Assembly: GCA_017619375.1 (NCBI GenBank) | Contig: JAFZSL010000026.1 | Span: 62,001-126,000 of the forward strand | Direction: 5' to 3' | Length of the DNA: 64,000 nucleotides | DNA from: Prevotella sp. | Lineage (GTDB): Bacteria; Bacteroidota; Bacteroidia; Bacteroidales; Bacteroidaceae | Shown: one piece after another, positions 19,077 through 27,098 of the stretch | How positions within the stretch are numbered: position 1 is the first letter of the stretch | How the letters are laid out: every line of letters starts with the position of its first letter | The notes under the pieces: model-generated | Databases searched by the model: none | What the model was told of the DNA's origin: nothing | The model's input: only the letters and a program-made list of their open reading frames with translations | Program-made: the position numbers and the translations under genes

Positions 19077-20204
19077 TTAGTCGTTCAGCAACATCGGCAT
19101 GATGAGCATCAAAACCTCTTCTTGGTCGGGTTGTTGGGCTGGCACGATGACACCGGCGCGACTGGGGTCGGCCAACTCGATGATTACCTCGTCGCTTTCC
19201 AAGTTGTTGAGAATGTCAAGCAAGGCCGGACCCTTGAAACCGATAGCCATGGGTACACCATCATACTCGCAGACCAATGCTTCCTTCGCGCTGGTGGAGA
19301 AGTCAATGTCTTCAGATGAAACAACAATTTGGCCTTGTATGACCTTGAATTTCACCAACAAGCTGCTTTCACTGGCAAATGGAAGCACGCGGCGCAAAGC
19401 ACTGATTAGTACACGGCGATCAATGCGAAGGTGGTTGGGATTATCTTTGGGAATGACAGAATTGTAATTGGGATAACGCCCCTCGATAAGACGGCAGATA
19501 AGTACACCGTCGGCAAAACTGATTACGGCATTCCTGTCATTGAACTTGATGACCACATCGCCTCCATCCTTGGTGAGAACACTTTTCAATAAGGATGCCG
19601 GCTTCTTGGGAAGGATGAAAGATGCCGGACTTTCATTCTTCACGGAAAGGCAACGATTTCTTACCAACTTGCTTCCGTCGCTGGCAACGATGGCTGTAAA
19701 GTCAGGTGTGATGTCGAAATAGATGCCATTCATCACAGGCCGCAACTCTTCCTGGGTGGTCGTGGCGAAAATCGTACGAGTGATGTTTGCTTGAAGGGCA
19801 CCTGCCTCAAAACTAATGGTGGTGACATCCATCGGAAGAGCTTGGGTTTGAGGATATTCATCAGCATTTTGGACAGTGAAGTTGTATGTGCCGTTTTGGT
19901 AATACACCTTTACGGTATATTCCAAGGTGTCTACCTCGAAAGTCAATGGCTGGTCTGGCAATTCTTTTACTGCATCGAGAATGGTTCGACTGCTTACTAC
20001 GAAACGACCATTGCCGTCGCTTTCAGACAACTGGCATGTGGACTTCATCACGTTCTCATTGTCGGAGGCTGTAATAACCAACTGCCCTTCTGATACTTCA
20101 AAAAGGAAACCCTCCAATATGGGCATGGCATTCTTGCTCATGATCACTTTTGAGAGAATACTTAGTTTGCTGCTCAGTGTGGTACTGGATAAGGTAAACT
20201 TCAT
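19077..20204 (-). CDS. dnaN: DNA polymerase III beta subunit (sliding clamp)
   Basis: Ring-shaped processivity clamp that tethers the replicative polymerase and repair enzymes to DNA. The 375-residue sequence shows the three-domain clamp pattern: KFTLSSTTLSSKLSILSKV start, domain 2 after PVMNGIYFDI, and the C-terminal MPMLLND. Length is normal. It is the first gene of an operon with a DnaQ-type exonuclease and a hypothetical gene, and is divergent from an SSB-like DUF3127 gene. Confidence 0.96.
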   Translation of the reverse strand: MKFTLSSTTLSSKLSILSKVIMSKNAMPILEGFLFEVSEGQLVITASDNENVMKSTCQLSESDGNGRFVVSSRTILDAVKELPDQPLTFEVDTLEYTVKVYYQNGTYNFTVQNADEYPQTQALPMDVTTISFEAGALQANITRTIFATTTQEELRPVMNGIYFDITPDFTAIVASDGSKLVRNRCLSVKNESPASFILPKKPASLLKSVLTKDGGDVVIKFNDRNAVISFADGVLICRLIEGRYPNYNSVIPKDNPNHLRIDRRVLISALRRVLPFASESSLLVKFKVIQGQIVVSSEDIDFSTSAKEALVCEYDGVPMAIGFKGPALLDILNNLESDEVIIELADPSRAGVIVPAQQPDQEEVLMLIMPMLLND

Positions 20205-20292
20205 TACGAATATGTTTTAAATTGTGAATATGCTTTGTTTTGCCGTTTTTGTTCAAGGGTGTTCTTGAATATGGCATCCTCATTATTGACCA

Positions 20293-20323
20293 CAAAATTA
20301 CAAAAAACCTCATACAAAACAAA
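20293..20323 (-). promoter_or_regulatory. dnaN operon promoter
   Basis: TTTG (20323-20320), a 19-nt spacer and TAATTTTG (20300-20293) on the minus strand. The leader to the ATG is about 80 nt. Confidence 0.7.
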
Positions 20324-20362
20324 AAAATAAGGCAAAAGTTTCGATTTATCCTGTAAATTTTG

Positions 20363-20370
20363 TACTTTCG
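20363..20370 (+). promoter_or_regulatory. Variant -7 box for the DUF3127 gene
   Basis: TACTTTCG, one base off TAnnTTTG, with TTTC 20 nt upstream. It starts a leader of about 120 nt. Confidence 0.45.
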
Positions 20371-20495
20371 CAAACGAATTTGACAAGTGGGGGCGAATCG
20401 TAACATGAACGAACGGCCATGACACAACTTCGCCGTCTCACAGGTTTATTCCAGGGGAAACGACAAAGTTATTCATTAATAATAAGCAACACATT

Positions 20496-20921
20496 ATGGA
20501 AATAGAAGGTAAAATTATTTTTGCACTCGAGCCGAAGACTGGTACATCTGCAAGAGGAGAATGGAAAGTTCAGGAGTTTGTTCTTGAGACTCTCGACGGA
20601 CAGTTTTCCAGGAAAATGGTGTTCTCTGTCTTTGGCGAGGAAAGACTTCAAAGATTCAACATCCAAGTAGGGCAAGATGTCAAGGTTTCTTTCGACATCG
20701 ATGCTCGTGAGTATAATGGAAGGTGGTTCAACAGTATTAGGGCGTTCGATGTCAGGCCTGCCACTCAACAAGCTCCAACGGAAACCACTCCTCCTCCTTT
20801 TGATAATCCTTTCAACGCTGCAGCAGGAGTGGCTCCACAGCAACCCGCAACCGCTACTCCACAGCAACCCGCAGACTCTTTTGCAAACAGCGATGAATCA
20901 TCCGACGACCTGCCTTTTTAA
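20496..20921 (+). CDS. DUF3127-family protein with SSB-like OB-fold pattern and C-terminal tip
   Basis: A 141-residue protein. Residues 1-88 form a beta-rich domain (GEWKVQEFVLETLDG ... RKMVFSVFGEE ... VGQDVKVSFDIDAREYNGRWFNSIRAFDV) whose strand pattern fits an OB fold. This is followed by a Gln/Pro/Thr/Ala-rich linker containing two APQQPATATPQQPA-like units, then the acidic tip SSDDLPF. That order (OB fold, disordered linker, DDLPF) is exactly the plan of single-stranded DNA-binding protein, whose tip recruits repair proteins. The family is known only as DUF3127; ssDNA binding is inferred from architecture. Divergent from dnaN. Confidence 0.8.
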   Translation: MEIEGKIIFALEPKTGTSARGEWKVQEFVLETLDGQFSRKMVFSVFGEERLQRFNIQVGQDVKVSFDIDAREYNGRWFNSIRAFDVRPATQQAPTETTPPPFDNPFNAAAGVAPQQPATATPQQPADSFANSDESSDDLPF

Positions 20922-20943
20922 GAATTAGGCAATTACATTCATA

Positions 20944-20990
20944 AAAGAGCCGCTCCCTATGACCGAACTCGGTAGGGGGGCGGCTTTCTT
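20944..20990 (+). terminator. Terminator of the DUF3127 gene
   Basis: AAAGaGCCGCtCCCTA pairs with the GTAGGG...GCGGCTTT arm, followed by CTTTC. The stem has two mismatches but is GC-rich. Confidence 0.65.
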
Positions 20991-21014
20991 TCGATATCCA
21001 TGGTAACGGGCCAC

Positions 21015-22661
21015 TCAGTGCCTTTTCACGATAAATTGTCCTATGCGGCGGGAGTTCTTCTTCTTGTCCACAGCATGAAGCGAATAAACTCCTTCGGGCA
21101 AACGCCTGATGTTCAAGGTTTCGCCCGAAACAGGGCGTATGATCATTGTTGTGCCAGCCAGACTCACCACGCTGACATAGGTGAAATCGATGGTTGGGTC
21201 TATGTCGGGCAGATGCAATTGCTTGCCGTCATTGGGAAGCCATTCTATTGTCGGTTTGGAAGGCTGTAGGCTCTGCAAAGCATCACTTTCATTGCCATAC
21301 CGGTCAAGTGCTGTTATGGCAAAATAATGGCGACCGTCTTCATTATCGATGGTGAGACGAGGGGAGGGAAGACGCTTGGCGACAAGATTTCTAACATCGT
21401 TGATATCAACTGGAGTCACCGTGCTCGCATATACATTATAAAGGATGTCTGATCTTCCTTGTGTGGCGACATCTTTCCAATGAAGTCGAAGACGGCTGCC
21501 TTCCCACGATAATTCAAGGCCCTCGGGCCGAGCAGGTTTTACATTTGACTCCCATGTCATGGGAGGAGTGAGAGAAGGGTAGGTGTCCAGGTATCGTTCC
21601 ACGTAGGAATAGATACCCTTGGTGTTGTCTGTGAAGAAACGACTTCTAAAATAGGTGTGCCCCATGCCCAGGTCGCGCAACACGTTCAATTCACGAGTGA
21701 TGTCCGAGAGGGCCCAGTTGCTGCCTTCGCTGCGAGACAACATCCAAATGCCCAATCCTGGCGCCACCGTACGACCATAGGTGTTGGCTGCCCAGTCGAC
21801 AGCAAAAGGATAGAATTGGTCGTCCTTGAAATACATCATGGGGTACAACTGGTCCATCAACCCGTCACGAAGCCACCCCTGAGCATCTTGACACACCTTG
21901 TCGTATGCATTCCATCCGCGACTAGAGTGGCGAGTGAGGTCACAAAACTTGCCAATGGGCGAACAACTCAACTTCACCCATGGTTTCACACTCTTGATAC
22001 TCTTATGGATGTCGCGAACTATGTTGGTGATGTACCCACGTCCCTGGTCGCGGCTAACACGCATCTTCATGTTTTCAGGATACCGTATGTAGTCAAGATG
22101 GATACCATCAATATCATAGTTGTCCACTATCTCACGACAGATGTTGGCTATATATGGGCCTGTCTGGCCGTTTTCCGGATTCATATAACCTTCGTCTCCC
22201 AATTTCATCAGCATCTTGGGATAACGCTCGCGCAACTGCTTGCAACCGATATCATTCCATTTTCCTACGGGAATGGTCACCACCCATGCATGCAACTCCA
22301 TGCCGCGCTTGTGGCATTCCTCAATGGCGAACTGCAGAGGATCGTACCCGGGAGAACGGCCACCTTTTCCAGTCAAACAGCCGTCCCATGGCTCGTATTG
22401 AGATGGGTATAATGTTGTAGCGCGTATCCTGGTTTGCAGCAGGATGGTGTTCACGTGAGTACGACCAAGTTGGTCGAGTATGTTGCGCAACTGTTGTTTC
22501 TGTCGTTCTATGGATTCTGGGGTGGTGGCTTTCACGGTTGGCCAATCCAGGCTCTTTAATGTGGTGAGCCATACAGCCCTGACTTCGTACTTGGGCACTT
22601 GGCCCCATGCAACCATAGCCGACACACAGAAAGTCAGCAAGAAGAGAGTTTTCCTTAACAT
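21015..22661 (-). CDS. GHL10-type glycoside hydrolase-like protein (YngK family), exported
   Basis: A 548-residue exported protein with a signal peptide ending near AWGQ. The body matches the GHL10 TIM-barrel family: EVRAVWLTTL at the first strand, then GMELHAWVV, and the signature DIDGIHLDYIRYP near the middle that carries the likely catalytic acids. A fibronectin-like segment near residue 400 and a C-terminal beta tail (RPVSGETLNIRRLPEGVYSL) follow. Related proteins act on cell-wall or exopolysaccharide glycans; the substrate is not known. Single gene with its own promoter. Confidence 0.85.
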   Translation of the reverse strand: MLRKTLFLLTFCVSAMVAWGQVPKYEVRAVWLTTLKSLDWPTVKATTPESIERQKQQLRNILDQLGRTHVNTILLQTRIRATTLYPSQYEPWDGCLTGKGGRSPGYDPLQFAIEECHKRGMELHAWVVTIPVGKWNDIGCKQLRERYPKMLMKLGDEGYMNPENGQTGPYIANICREIVDNYDIDGIHLDYIRYPENMKMRVSRDQGRGYITNIVRDIHKSIKSVKPWVKLSCSPIGKFCDLTRHSSRGWNAYDKVCQDAQGWLRDGLMDQLYPMMYFKDDQFYPFAVDWAANTYGRTVAPGLGIWMLSRSEGSNWALSDITRELNVLRDLGMGHTYFRSRFFTDNTKGIYSYVERYLDTYPSLTPPMTWESNVKPARPEGLELSWEGSRLRLHWKDVATQGRSDILYNVYASTVTPVDINDVRNLVAKRLPSPRLTIDNEDGRHYFAITALDRYGNESDALQSLQPSKPTIEWLPNDGKQLHLPDIDPTIDFTYVSVVSLAGTTMIIRPVSGETLNIRRLPEGVYSLHAVDKKKNSRRIGQFIVKRH

Positions 22662-22687
22662 TGGTCTGATATTTTGCTTATCACATG

Positions 22688-22719
22688 CAAAGTTAATCGT
22701 TTATTCTCATTTCACCAAA
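22688..22719 (-). promoter_or_regulatory. GHL10 gene promoter
   Basis: TTTG (22719-22716), a 20-nt spacer and TAACTTTG (22695-22688) on the minus strand, 26 nt from the ATG. Confidence 0.7.
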
Positions 22720-22877
22720 CCTTGTTTTAGATAAAGGGCGAAACGGCTCTTCATAAAAATCTAATTCGAAGAGAATATGCACTCGGTTATTTAACATAAT
22801 TATCCATTTTGTGCTGTTTTTAGGCCGGAATTTTAATATTTTTAGCAAAACGCTTGTTTTTTTGAAATATTTTTTAG

Positions 22878-22885
22878 TACTTTTG
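22878..22885 (+). promoter_or_regulatory. gldB-like gene -7 box
   Basis: TACTTTTG with a CTTG about 21 nt upstream. The leader to the ATG at 22935 is about 45 nt. Confidence 0.55.
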
Positions 22886-22934
22886 TACCAATAAACAATA
22901 GTTCACTTTATTGGTATCTGCAAGCATCATCAAT

Positions 22935-23759
22935 ATGTCAAAACGACTGCATCATATCATGGCGACCATTTGCATACTCATTGGTATGGGTGTGTTGGTT
23001 GGCTGCAAATATAAGCTCAAGCCTTTTGACGAAGTTGAAAGCGATACGTTGATAGTGAAAATACACAGATATGATAGGATGGAAAGTCTTTTCCTTACCA
23101 CGGGAGACTTTTCTGCTCTTCAACAAATGAGCACAGACTATCCTAATGAAACAAGGACACTGATAGAGAAAATACTTCATATTGGGAAAGTGGACGACCC
23201 GGAAATCAACAACAAGTTGCTTGCTTTCTATCAAGATTCCACGTTACAAGCTATCATCACGGAAGCCGAACTGCAGTATGCAAATGTTGATGACCTCAAC
23301 CGCCAGCTAACCGATGCTTTCCACACTTTGAAATCATGGATACCCAATTTCAAAGTGCCTTTGATATATACTCAGATTTGCGCACTTGACCAAAGTATCG
23401 TGGTAGGAGACGAGTCCGTGGGAATTTGCTTGGATAAATACCTTGGTGAGAAATACCCTTTGTATGCCAAATATTATGACAGTGAGCAAAGGAAAATGAT
23501 GAAAAGGGAATACATCGTGCCCGATTTCATCTGTTTCTATCTTTTGAGTCTGTATCCTCCCCCCCTGCCACATGAAACCAGCCAAAATGAAATGGATATT
23601 CATATGGGAAAGGCACAATGGTTGGTCAACAAGGTGATGGGAAAGCATATGTTCAAATCCATTTATATAGAAAAGGTGGGTGCCTATATGGCAAAGCACC
23701 CACACACGTCTGTTGACCAACTCATGAAAAGCAATGGCCTGCCTATCATGGACAACTGA
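22935..23759 (+). CDS. GldB-family lipoprotein
   Basis: A 274-residue lipoprotein: hydrophobic start and lipobox VLVGC with the acylated cysteine at residue 24. The ATG at 22935 gives the normal short signal; an earlier ATG at 22911 adds eight unlikely residues. The body has the GldB family features: IHRYD near the start of the mature part, and GDESVGICLDKYLGEKYP then YYDSEQRKMM in the centre. GldB was defined in gliding Flavobacterium, where it is needed for motility and type 9 secretion, but homologues are common in non-gliding Bacteroidetes. Role here unknown; probably periplasmic face of the outer membrane. Confidence 0.8.
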   Translation: MSKRLHHIMATICILIGMGVLVGCKYKLKPFDEVESDTLIVKIHRYDRMESLFLTTGDFSALQQMSTDYPNETRTLIEKILHIGKVDDPEINNKLLAFYQDSTLQAIITEAELQYANVDDLNRQLTDAFHTLKSWIPNFKVPLIYTQICALDQSIVVGDESVGICLDKYLGEKYPLYAKYYDSEQRKMMKREYIVPDFICFYLLSLYPPPLPHETSQNEMDIHMGKAQWLVNKVMGKHMFKSIYIEKVGAYMAKHPHTSVDQLMKSNGLPIMDN

Positions 23760-23792
23760 TGCGTCGCCTATGCGAAAAGGGATTTGAAAGAC

Positions 23793-24125
23793 CTAATGAT
23801 GCTCGGCCACAATGGCAAAATACACCAAATCTTCATCACCATCGTTGTACATTGCATGGGAATGCCCCATGGGGCAGTAATGCACATCGCCCGTGGCAAA
23901 TGACTCCTCCGTATCGTCATACTTGAAATGGCCATGACCACTGATGCAGAAGATGATTTCCGAATTCCCTTCATGTGAGTGGTAACCAATATTTGCTCCT
24001 GGCGACAAACGACTCTTCATGATTTTGTTCTTCTCATCCACATGGTTGCGCGTATGGAGCAAACCATTGCCTCCCTTGAAACCTTCAAGGGCTTGTTCCT
24101 CGATTTTCTTGTAGTCGATAATCAT
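23793..24125 (-). CDS. Small cupin-domain protein
   Basis: A 110-residue single-domain cupin. Motif 1 is GYHSHEGNSEIIFCISGHG (H-x-H-x4-E metal ligands) and motif 2 lies in GDVHYCPMGHSHAM. It should bind one divalent metal in a small beta barrel. The start at 24125 begins the domain cleanly with MIIDYKKIEE and follows a promoter box. Proteins of this size include sugar isomerases, dioxygenases and small-molecule sensors; no specific activity can be assigned. Convergent with the GldB-like gene. Confidence 0.8.
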   Translation of the reverse strand: MIIDYKKIEEQALEGFKGGNGLLHTRNHVDEKNKIMKSRLSPGANIGYHSHEGNSEIIFCISGHGHFKYDDTEESFATGDVHYCPMGHSHAMYNDGDEDLVYFAIVAEHH

Positions 24126-24187
24126 ATGCTGGGATTGGCATTGTCTTGGATTTTGATGCAATATGCATCTTTTGCCATGCCAACATG

Positions 24188-24195
24188 CAAATATA
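24188..24195 (-). promoter_or_regulatory. Cupin gene -7 box
   Basis: TATATTTG on the minus strand, 62 nt upstream of the cupin ATG. No clear -33 box. Confidence 0.5.
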
Positions 24196-24388
24196 GTCAT
24201 TTCCCTCCAAACATGTTTTCCTTGTTATGGAAAAAATGACACATTTATGAAATAATACAACGAAAAAACACAAAACTGTAGCATATTCCATTCATCCTCT
24301 CATATAGACATGACAATTATTCCTACTTGGCAATTGACAAATAGGGTTGCATTCAGAATCTGTGATTTGTCTTGGATTATTGAGTGGA

Positions 24389-26224
24389 TTAAGGTTTTTT
24401 GTTTCCGGTGGCGGGCTTGCTTGTGTTGTTGGCTGGCTTGCTCGTGTTGCTGGTGGCAGGCTTGCTCGTGCTGTTGGCTGGCTTGCTCGTGTTGTTGTTG
24501 GCAGGCTTGCTTGTGTTGTTGGCGGGCTTGCTCGTGCTGTTGTTGGCAGGCTTACTCGTGTTGTTGTTGGCAGGCTTGCTCGTGCTGCTGTTGGCAGGCT
24601 TGCTCGTGCTGCTGTTGGCAGGCTTGCTCGTGCTGTTGTTGGCAGGCTTGCTTGTGCTGTTGTTGGCGGGCTTGCTCGTGCTGCTGTTGGCAGGCTTGCT
24701 CGTGCTGCTGTTTGCAGGCTTGCTCGTGCTGCTGGCAGGCTTGTTGGTGTCCGTGCCAGAAGGTTTCGATGTGGTATTTGAAGAGCCTCCAGAGGAAGAT
24801 GACGAAGTGGTTTGCTCGCCAGGTTTCGGAACATATTTCGTCATCGACATTGAAGAAATCTTGTTGTTTTCGGTCACGGTTGCGGTCACCTTGTAATGTT
24901 CAGAACTGCTCCTTCCGTCCTTGAATATGATTGTTTGCTTTGCAGTAAAGTCAACAGATGACTCCTTGATATTGTTTTGCTCGCGCTTTGTGATTTTGTA
25001 ATCGTGGTTCAGTTTCCATATCACACTGGATACATCATCCTTGTGTTGTCGATTCATCCACGCAACGACATCTCCGCTACTGGGGGCGTTCGTTCCCATG
25101 AAGGAAGTCAGTTGGGGACTCAAGGTTGCCTGAAGGCGTGTGGGTTCTTTCCCATTCACGCTGAGGAAGAACTCACGGAAAAGCGACTTGGCTTTGGCTT
25201 CATCTTCAGCATTGGCAGCCACTATTTTGACTGTAATCTTATCTTTGGCCTCCTTGGCAAACAGGCCCGTGGCATGTGTTTGAAGATAATGCTCATAGGC
25301 TTCTTTGGTGTTTGATTTGAGCGCATCTTCCCAATCGATGGAGTCGACTATTGAAAGAAGTGTTTGTTTCTTTGGCGTATCGGGAAAGTCGTTTAGGAAT
25401 TGCTGGATTCTTTCCTTGTTTCTTGTAGCCAAAACAAAAGACAGGTCGTCCTTATGCTTGTTGATATAATCTATCTTCTCTTGTATGACTTGCTTGTGTA
25501 TGGTAGTGGCATCTGGAAAATTGCGAAGGAAATTCTGCATCTCTCTCACGTCGTTGCTTCCTATGGCAACGTCGTAAGCACGCGTCTCATTATCAAGCTT
25601 GCTGGCATTGTAAAAATACAAGGATACGGCGGCAATGAGGGCTGCGATGGCCAAAGACACCACAACAGGAATGTATTTGTGCTTGTTCTTGTCCTCTTTG
25701 GCCTTTCCTTCGTCTTCATGCACAGGTTTTTCCAAATTCTCATCATCGGTGTCGATAAACGATTCTTCTTCCACCTCGTCGCTGTCGTTGATGGATTCCG
25801 GATCGACATCATCTTTGCGATTTGTGTCTTCGGGGGTGTGCTCATCATCTTCTTCCAAAAGCACGTTTACATCGTCTGCTACAGCTTCGTCTCCAGTCTC
25901 TTCCTCTGGATTCAAATCCACTTCCACTTTTTCTGTCTCATGCCGGTCTTCGCCAAGATTGGTTGAAGAGTCAGGGCGATTCTCCAACAATTCATCATTG
26001 TTCTCAAAGGAAGAGTCTTCAGATGAAGGGTTTTCATCTGTCTCATGCACGTCTTGTGGCAAAGAGTGGTAGCAACGGGGGCAGATGCCGTCGTCTTTGA
26101 AATAGACTTCACCACAATAATAGCATTTCACTATATTACCGGCAATTTTCTCCCCACATGAGGGACAGACTGTCGCTGTTTCGTTGATTTGGTGTCCACA
26201 TTCGGGACATTTGATAATTGCCAT
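24389..26224 (-). CDS. Zinc-ribbon membrane protein with acidic segment and SKPA-repeat tail
   Basis: A 611-residue protein with an unusual order. Residues 6-51 hold two zinc ribbons (C6/C9/C20/C23 and C34/C37/C48/C51). Residues 60-178 are strongly acidic, 184-206 are one transmembrane helix, and 210-340 are helical repeats (NFPDATTIHKQ / NDFPDTPKKQT). Then comes an NTF2-like beta domain (SVIWKLNHDYKITKRE ... HYKVTATVTENN) and finally a low-complexity Ser/Lys/Pro/Ala/Asn tail (494-611) of about 14 SKPA units. With no signal peptide, the ribbons should be cytoplasmic and the tail extracytoplasmic. Function unknown. A lysozyme gene lies 51 bp upstream in the same direction. Confidence 0.8.
   Translation of the reverse strand: MAIIKCPECGHQINETATVCPSCGEKIAGNIVKCYYCGEVYFKDDGICPRCYHSLPQDVHETDENPSSEDSSFENNDELLENRPDSSTNLGEDRHETEKVEVDLNPEEETGDEAVADDVNVLLEEDDEHTPEDTNRKDDVDPESINDSDEVEEESFIDTDDENLEKPVHEDEGKAKEDKNKHKYIPVVVSLAIAALIAAVSLYFYNASKLDNETRAYDVAIGSNDVREMQNFLRNFPDATTIHKQVIQEKIDYINKHKDDLSFVLATRNKERIQQFLNDFPDTPKKQTLLSIVDSIDWEDALKSNTKEAYEHYLQTHATGLFAKEAKDKITVKIVAANAEDEAKAKSLFREFFLSVNGKEPTRLQATLSPQLTSFMGTNAPSSGDVVAWMNRQHKDDVSSVIWKLNHDYKITKREQNNIKESSVDFTAKQTIIFKDGRSSSEHYKVTATVTENNKISSMSMTKYVPKPGEQTTSSSSSGGSSNTTSKPSGTDTNKPASSTSKPANSSTSKPANSSTSKPANNSTSKPANNSTSKPANSSTSKPANSSTSKPANNNTSKPANNSTSKPANNTSKPANNNTSKPANSTSKPATSNTSKPANNTSKPATGNKKP
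24407..24745. repeat. Minisatellite, 24/21-bp units
   Basis: About 14 tandem units of 24 bp (some 21 bp) encode the repeating (N/S)(N/S)TSKPAN tail of the zinc-ribbon protein on the minus strand. Units differ by single bases at the Asn/Ser codons. Such tracts change copy number by slippage; all variants seen keep the frame. There are no unique spacers, so it is not a CRISPR array. Confidence 0.9.
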
Positions 26225-26275
26225 AGTTGCTTTTGCTTTTTGGTTTGACGCTAAGCTGTTGCTGTTATGATTGTG

Positions 26276-26983
26276 CTACCATCGCTTGAAACGAAGTTCT
26301 CGCAAGCTGTGCTTTCCCATGAGACGGCTTTTGTCCACATAACCGTTAACACCATTGATACGTCCTTTTCCCGTATATTGCCAAATGATGTAATCGCGGT
26401 CGTCTGCAAGGTGAGGCTCTTCGTCGGAGTACATTGCCACCATGAGCGGATAGTCGTCCACTTTGCCGCACAAATAGTTGTTGTAGAAATTCCGTCCAGT
26501 ATAAAGAAGAGGCTTTTGGTGGTATGCCTCTTCTATCAACAAGAGGAATTTCATCAAAGAGTCGCAAAACTGCTTGGTACCCATAGATTTGGGCTTGGTC
26601 TCGATGTCAATCATGGGGATGAGGTCTTGGTCGCCCGGCCTGCACTGACTCATGAAATTGCGTAACTGGAGATCTTGTGGTACGTTTGCATGGTAGAAAT
26701 GGTATGACCCTACTTTCAGCCCATGGGTATGGGCCAGGTCGATGTTTCTCTTGTAGGTGTTGTCTTGTGTTTCCTTCCCTTCTGTAGCCTTGAAATAGAC
26801 ATAAGCCATATGGCTGTTGTCGCCAAGTGTTTCCCACCAGATGTCTTTCTGGTAATGGCTCATGTCGAGACCATGTATATGGTTGCACGTGTCTTCACAT
26901 TGGATTCCATAAGTTTGGGCATAGGTGAAAAGGGTCGTTAGCAAGCCGACCATTGTTAAAAAGAGTCTGTCCATTTCAATCAA
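26276..26983 (-). CDS. GH25 lysozyme (N-acetylmuramidase), exported
   Basis: A 235-residue exported muramidase of glycoside hydrolase family 25, cutting the MurNAc-GlcNAc bond of peptidoglycan. After a signal peptide (to about residue 22) come GLDMSHYQ with the first catalytic Asp, VYFKATEG, SYHFYHAN, the catalytic PMIDIE, and the C-terminal IIWQYTGKG typical of GH25. No cell-wall binding domain is present. It has its own promoter and is followed by the zinc-ribbon gene. Confidence 0.93.
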   Translation of the reverse strand: MIEMDRLFLTMVGLLTTLFTYAQTYGIQCEDTCNHIHGLDMSHYQKDIWWETLGDNSHMAYVYFKATEGKETQDNTYKRNIDLAHTHGLKVGSYHFYHANVPQDLQLRNFMSQCRPGDQDLIPMIDIETKPKSMGTKQFCDSLMKFLLLIEEAYHQKPLLYTGRNFYNNYLCGKVDDYPLMVAMYSDEEPHLADDRDYIIWQYTGKGRINGVNGYVDKSRLMGKHSLRELRFKRW

Positions 26984-26996
26984 TTATATCTGATTG

Positions 26997-27004
26997 CAAA
27001 GATA
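26997..27004 (-). promoter_or_regulatory. GH25 gene -7 box
   Basis: TATCTTTG on the minus strand, ending 13 nt before the ATG, so the transcript leader would be very short. Confidence 0.55.
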
Positions 27005-27098
27005 CAAAAAAAAGATGATTCTAACAGATACAAACCACTTATTTTCACTAAGTGTGCGTTTTTTTTGTTTTTTTTACTTTTAGGGAAGGCAAAACCAT

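Noticed and set aside
24407..24745. CRISPR-like regular repeats
   Set aside because: Units are contiguous with no unique spacers, and they encode a periodic protein tail. No cas genes are nearby.
24310..24924. Long plus-strand frames through the minisatellite, rich in Cys/Trp or Leu/Ala
   Set aside because: All frames stay open because the 24-bp units contain no stop in several registers; only the minus frame continues into non-repeat domains.
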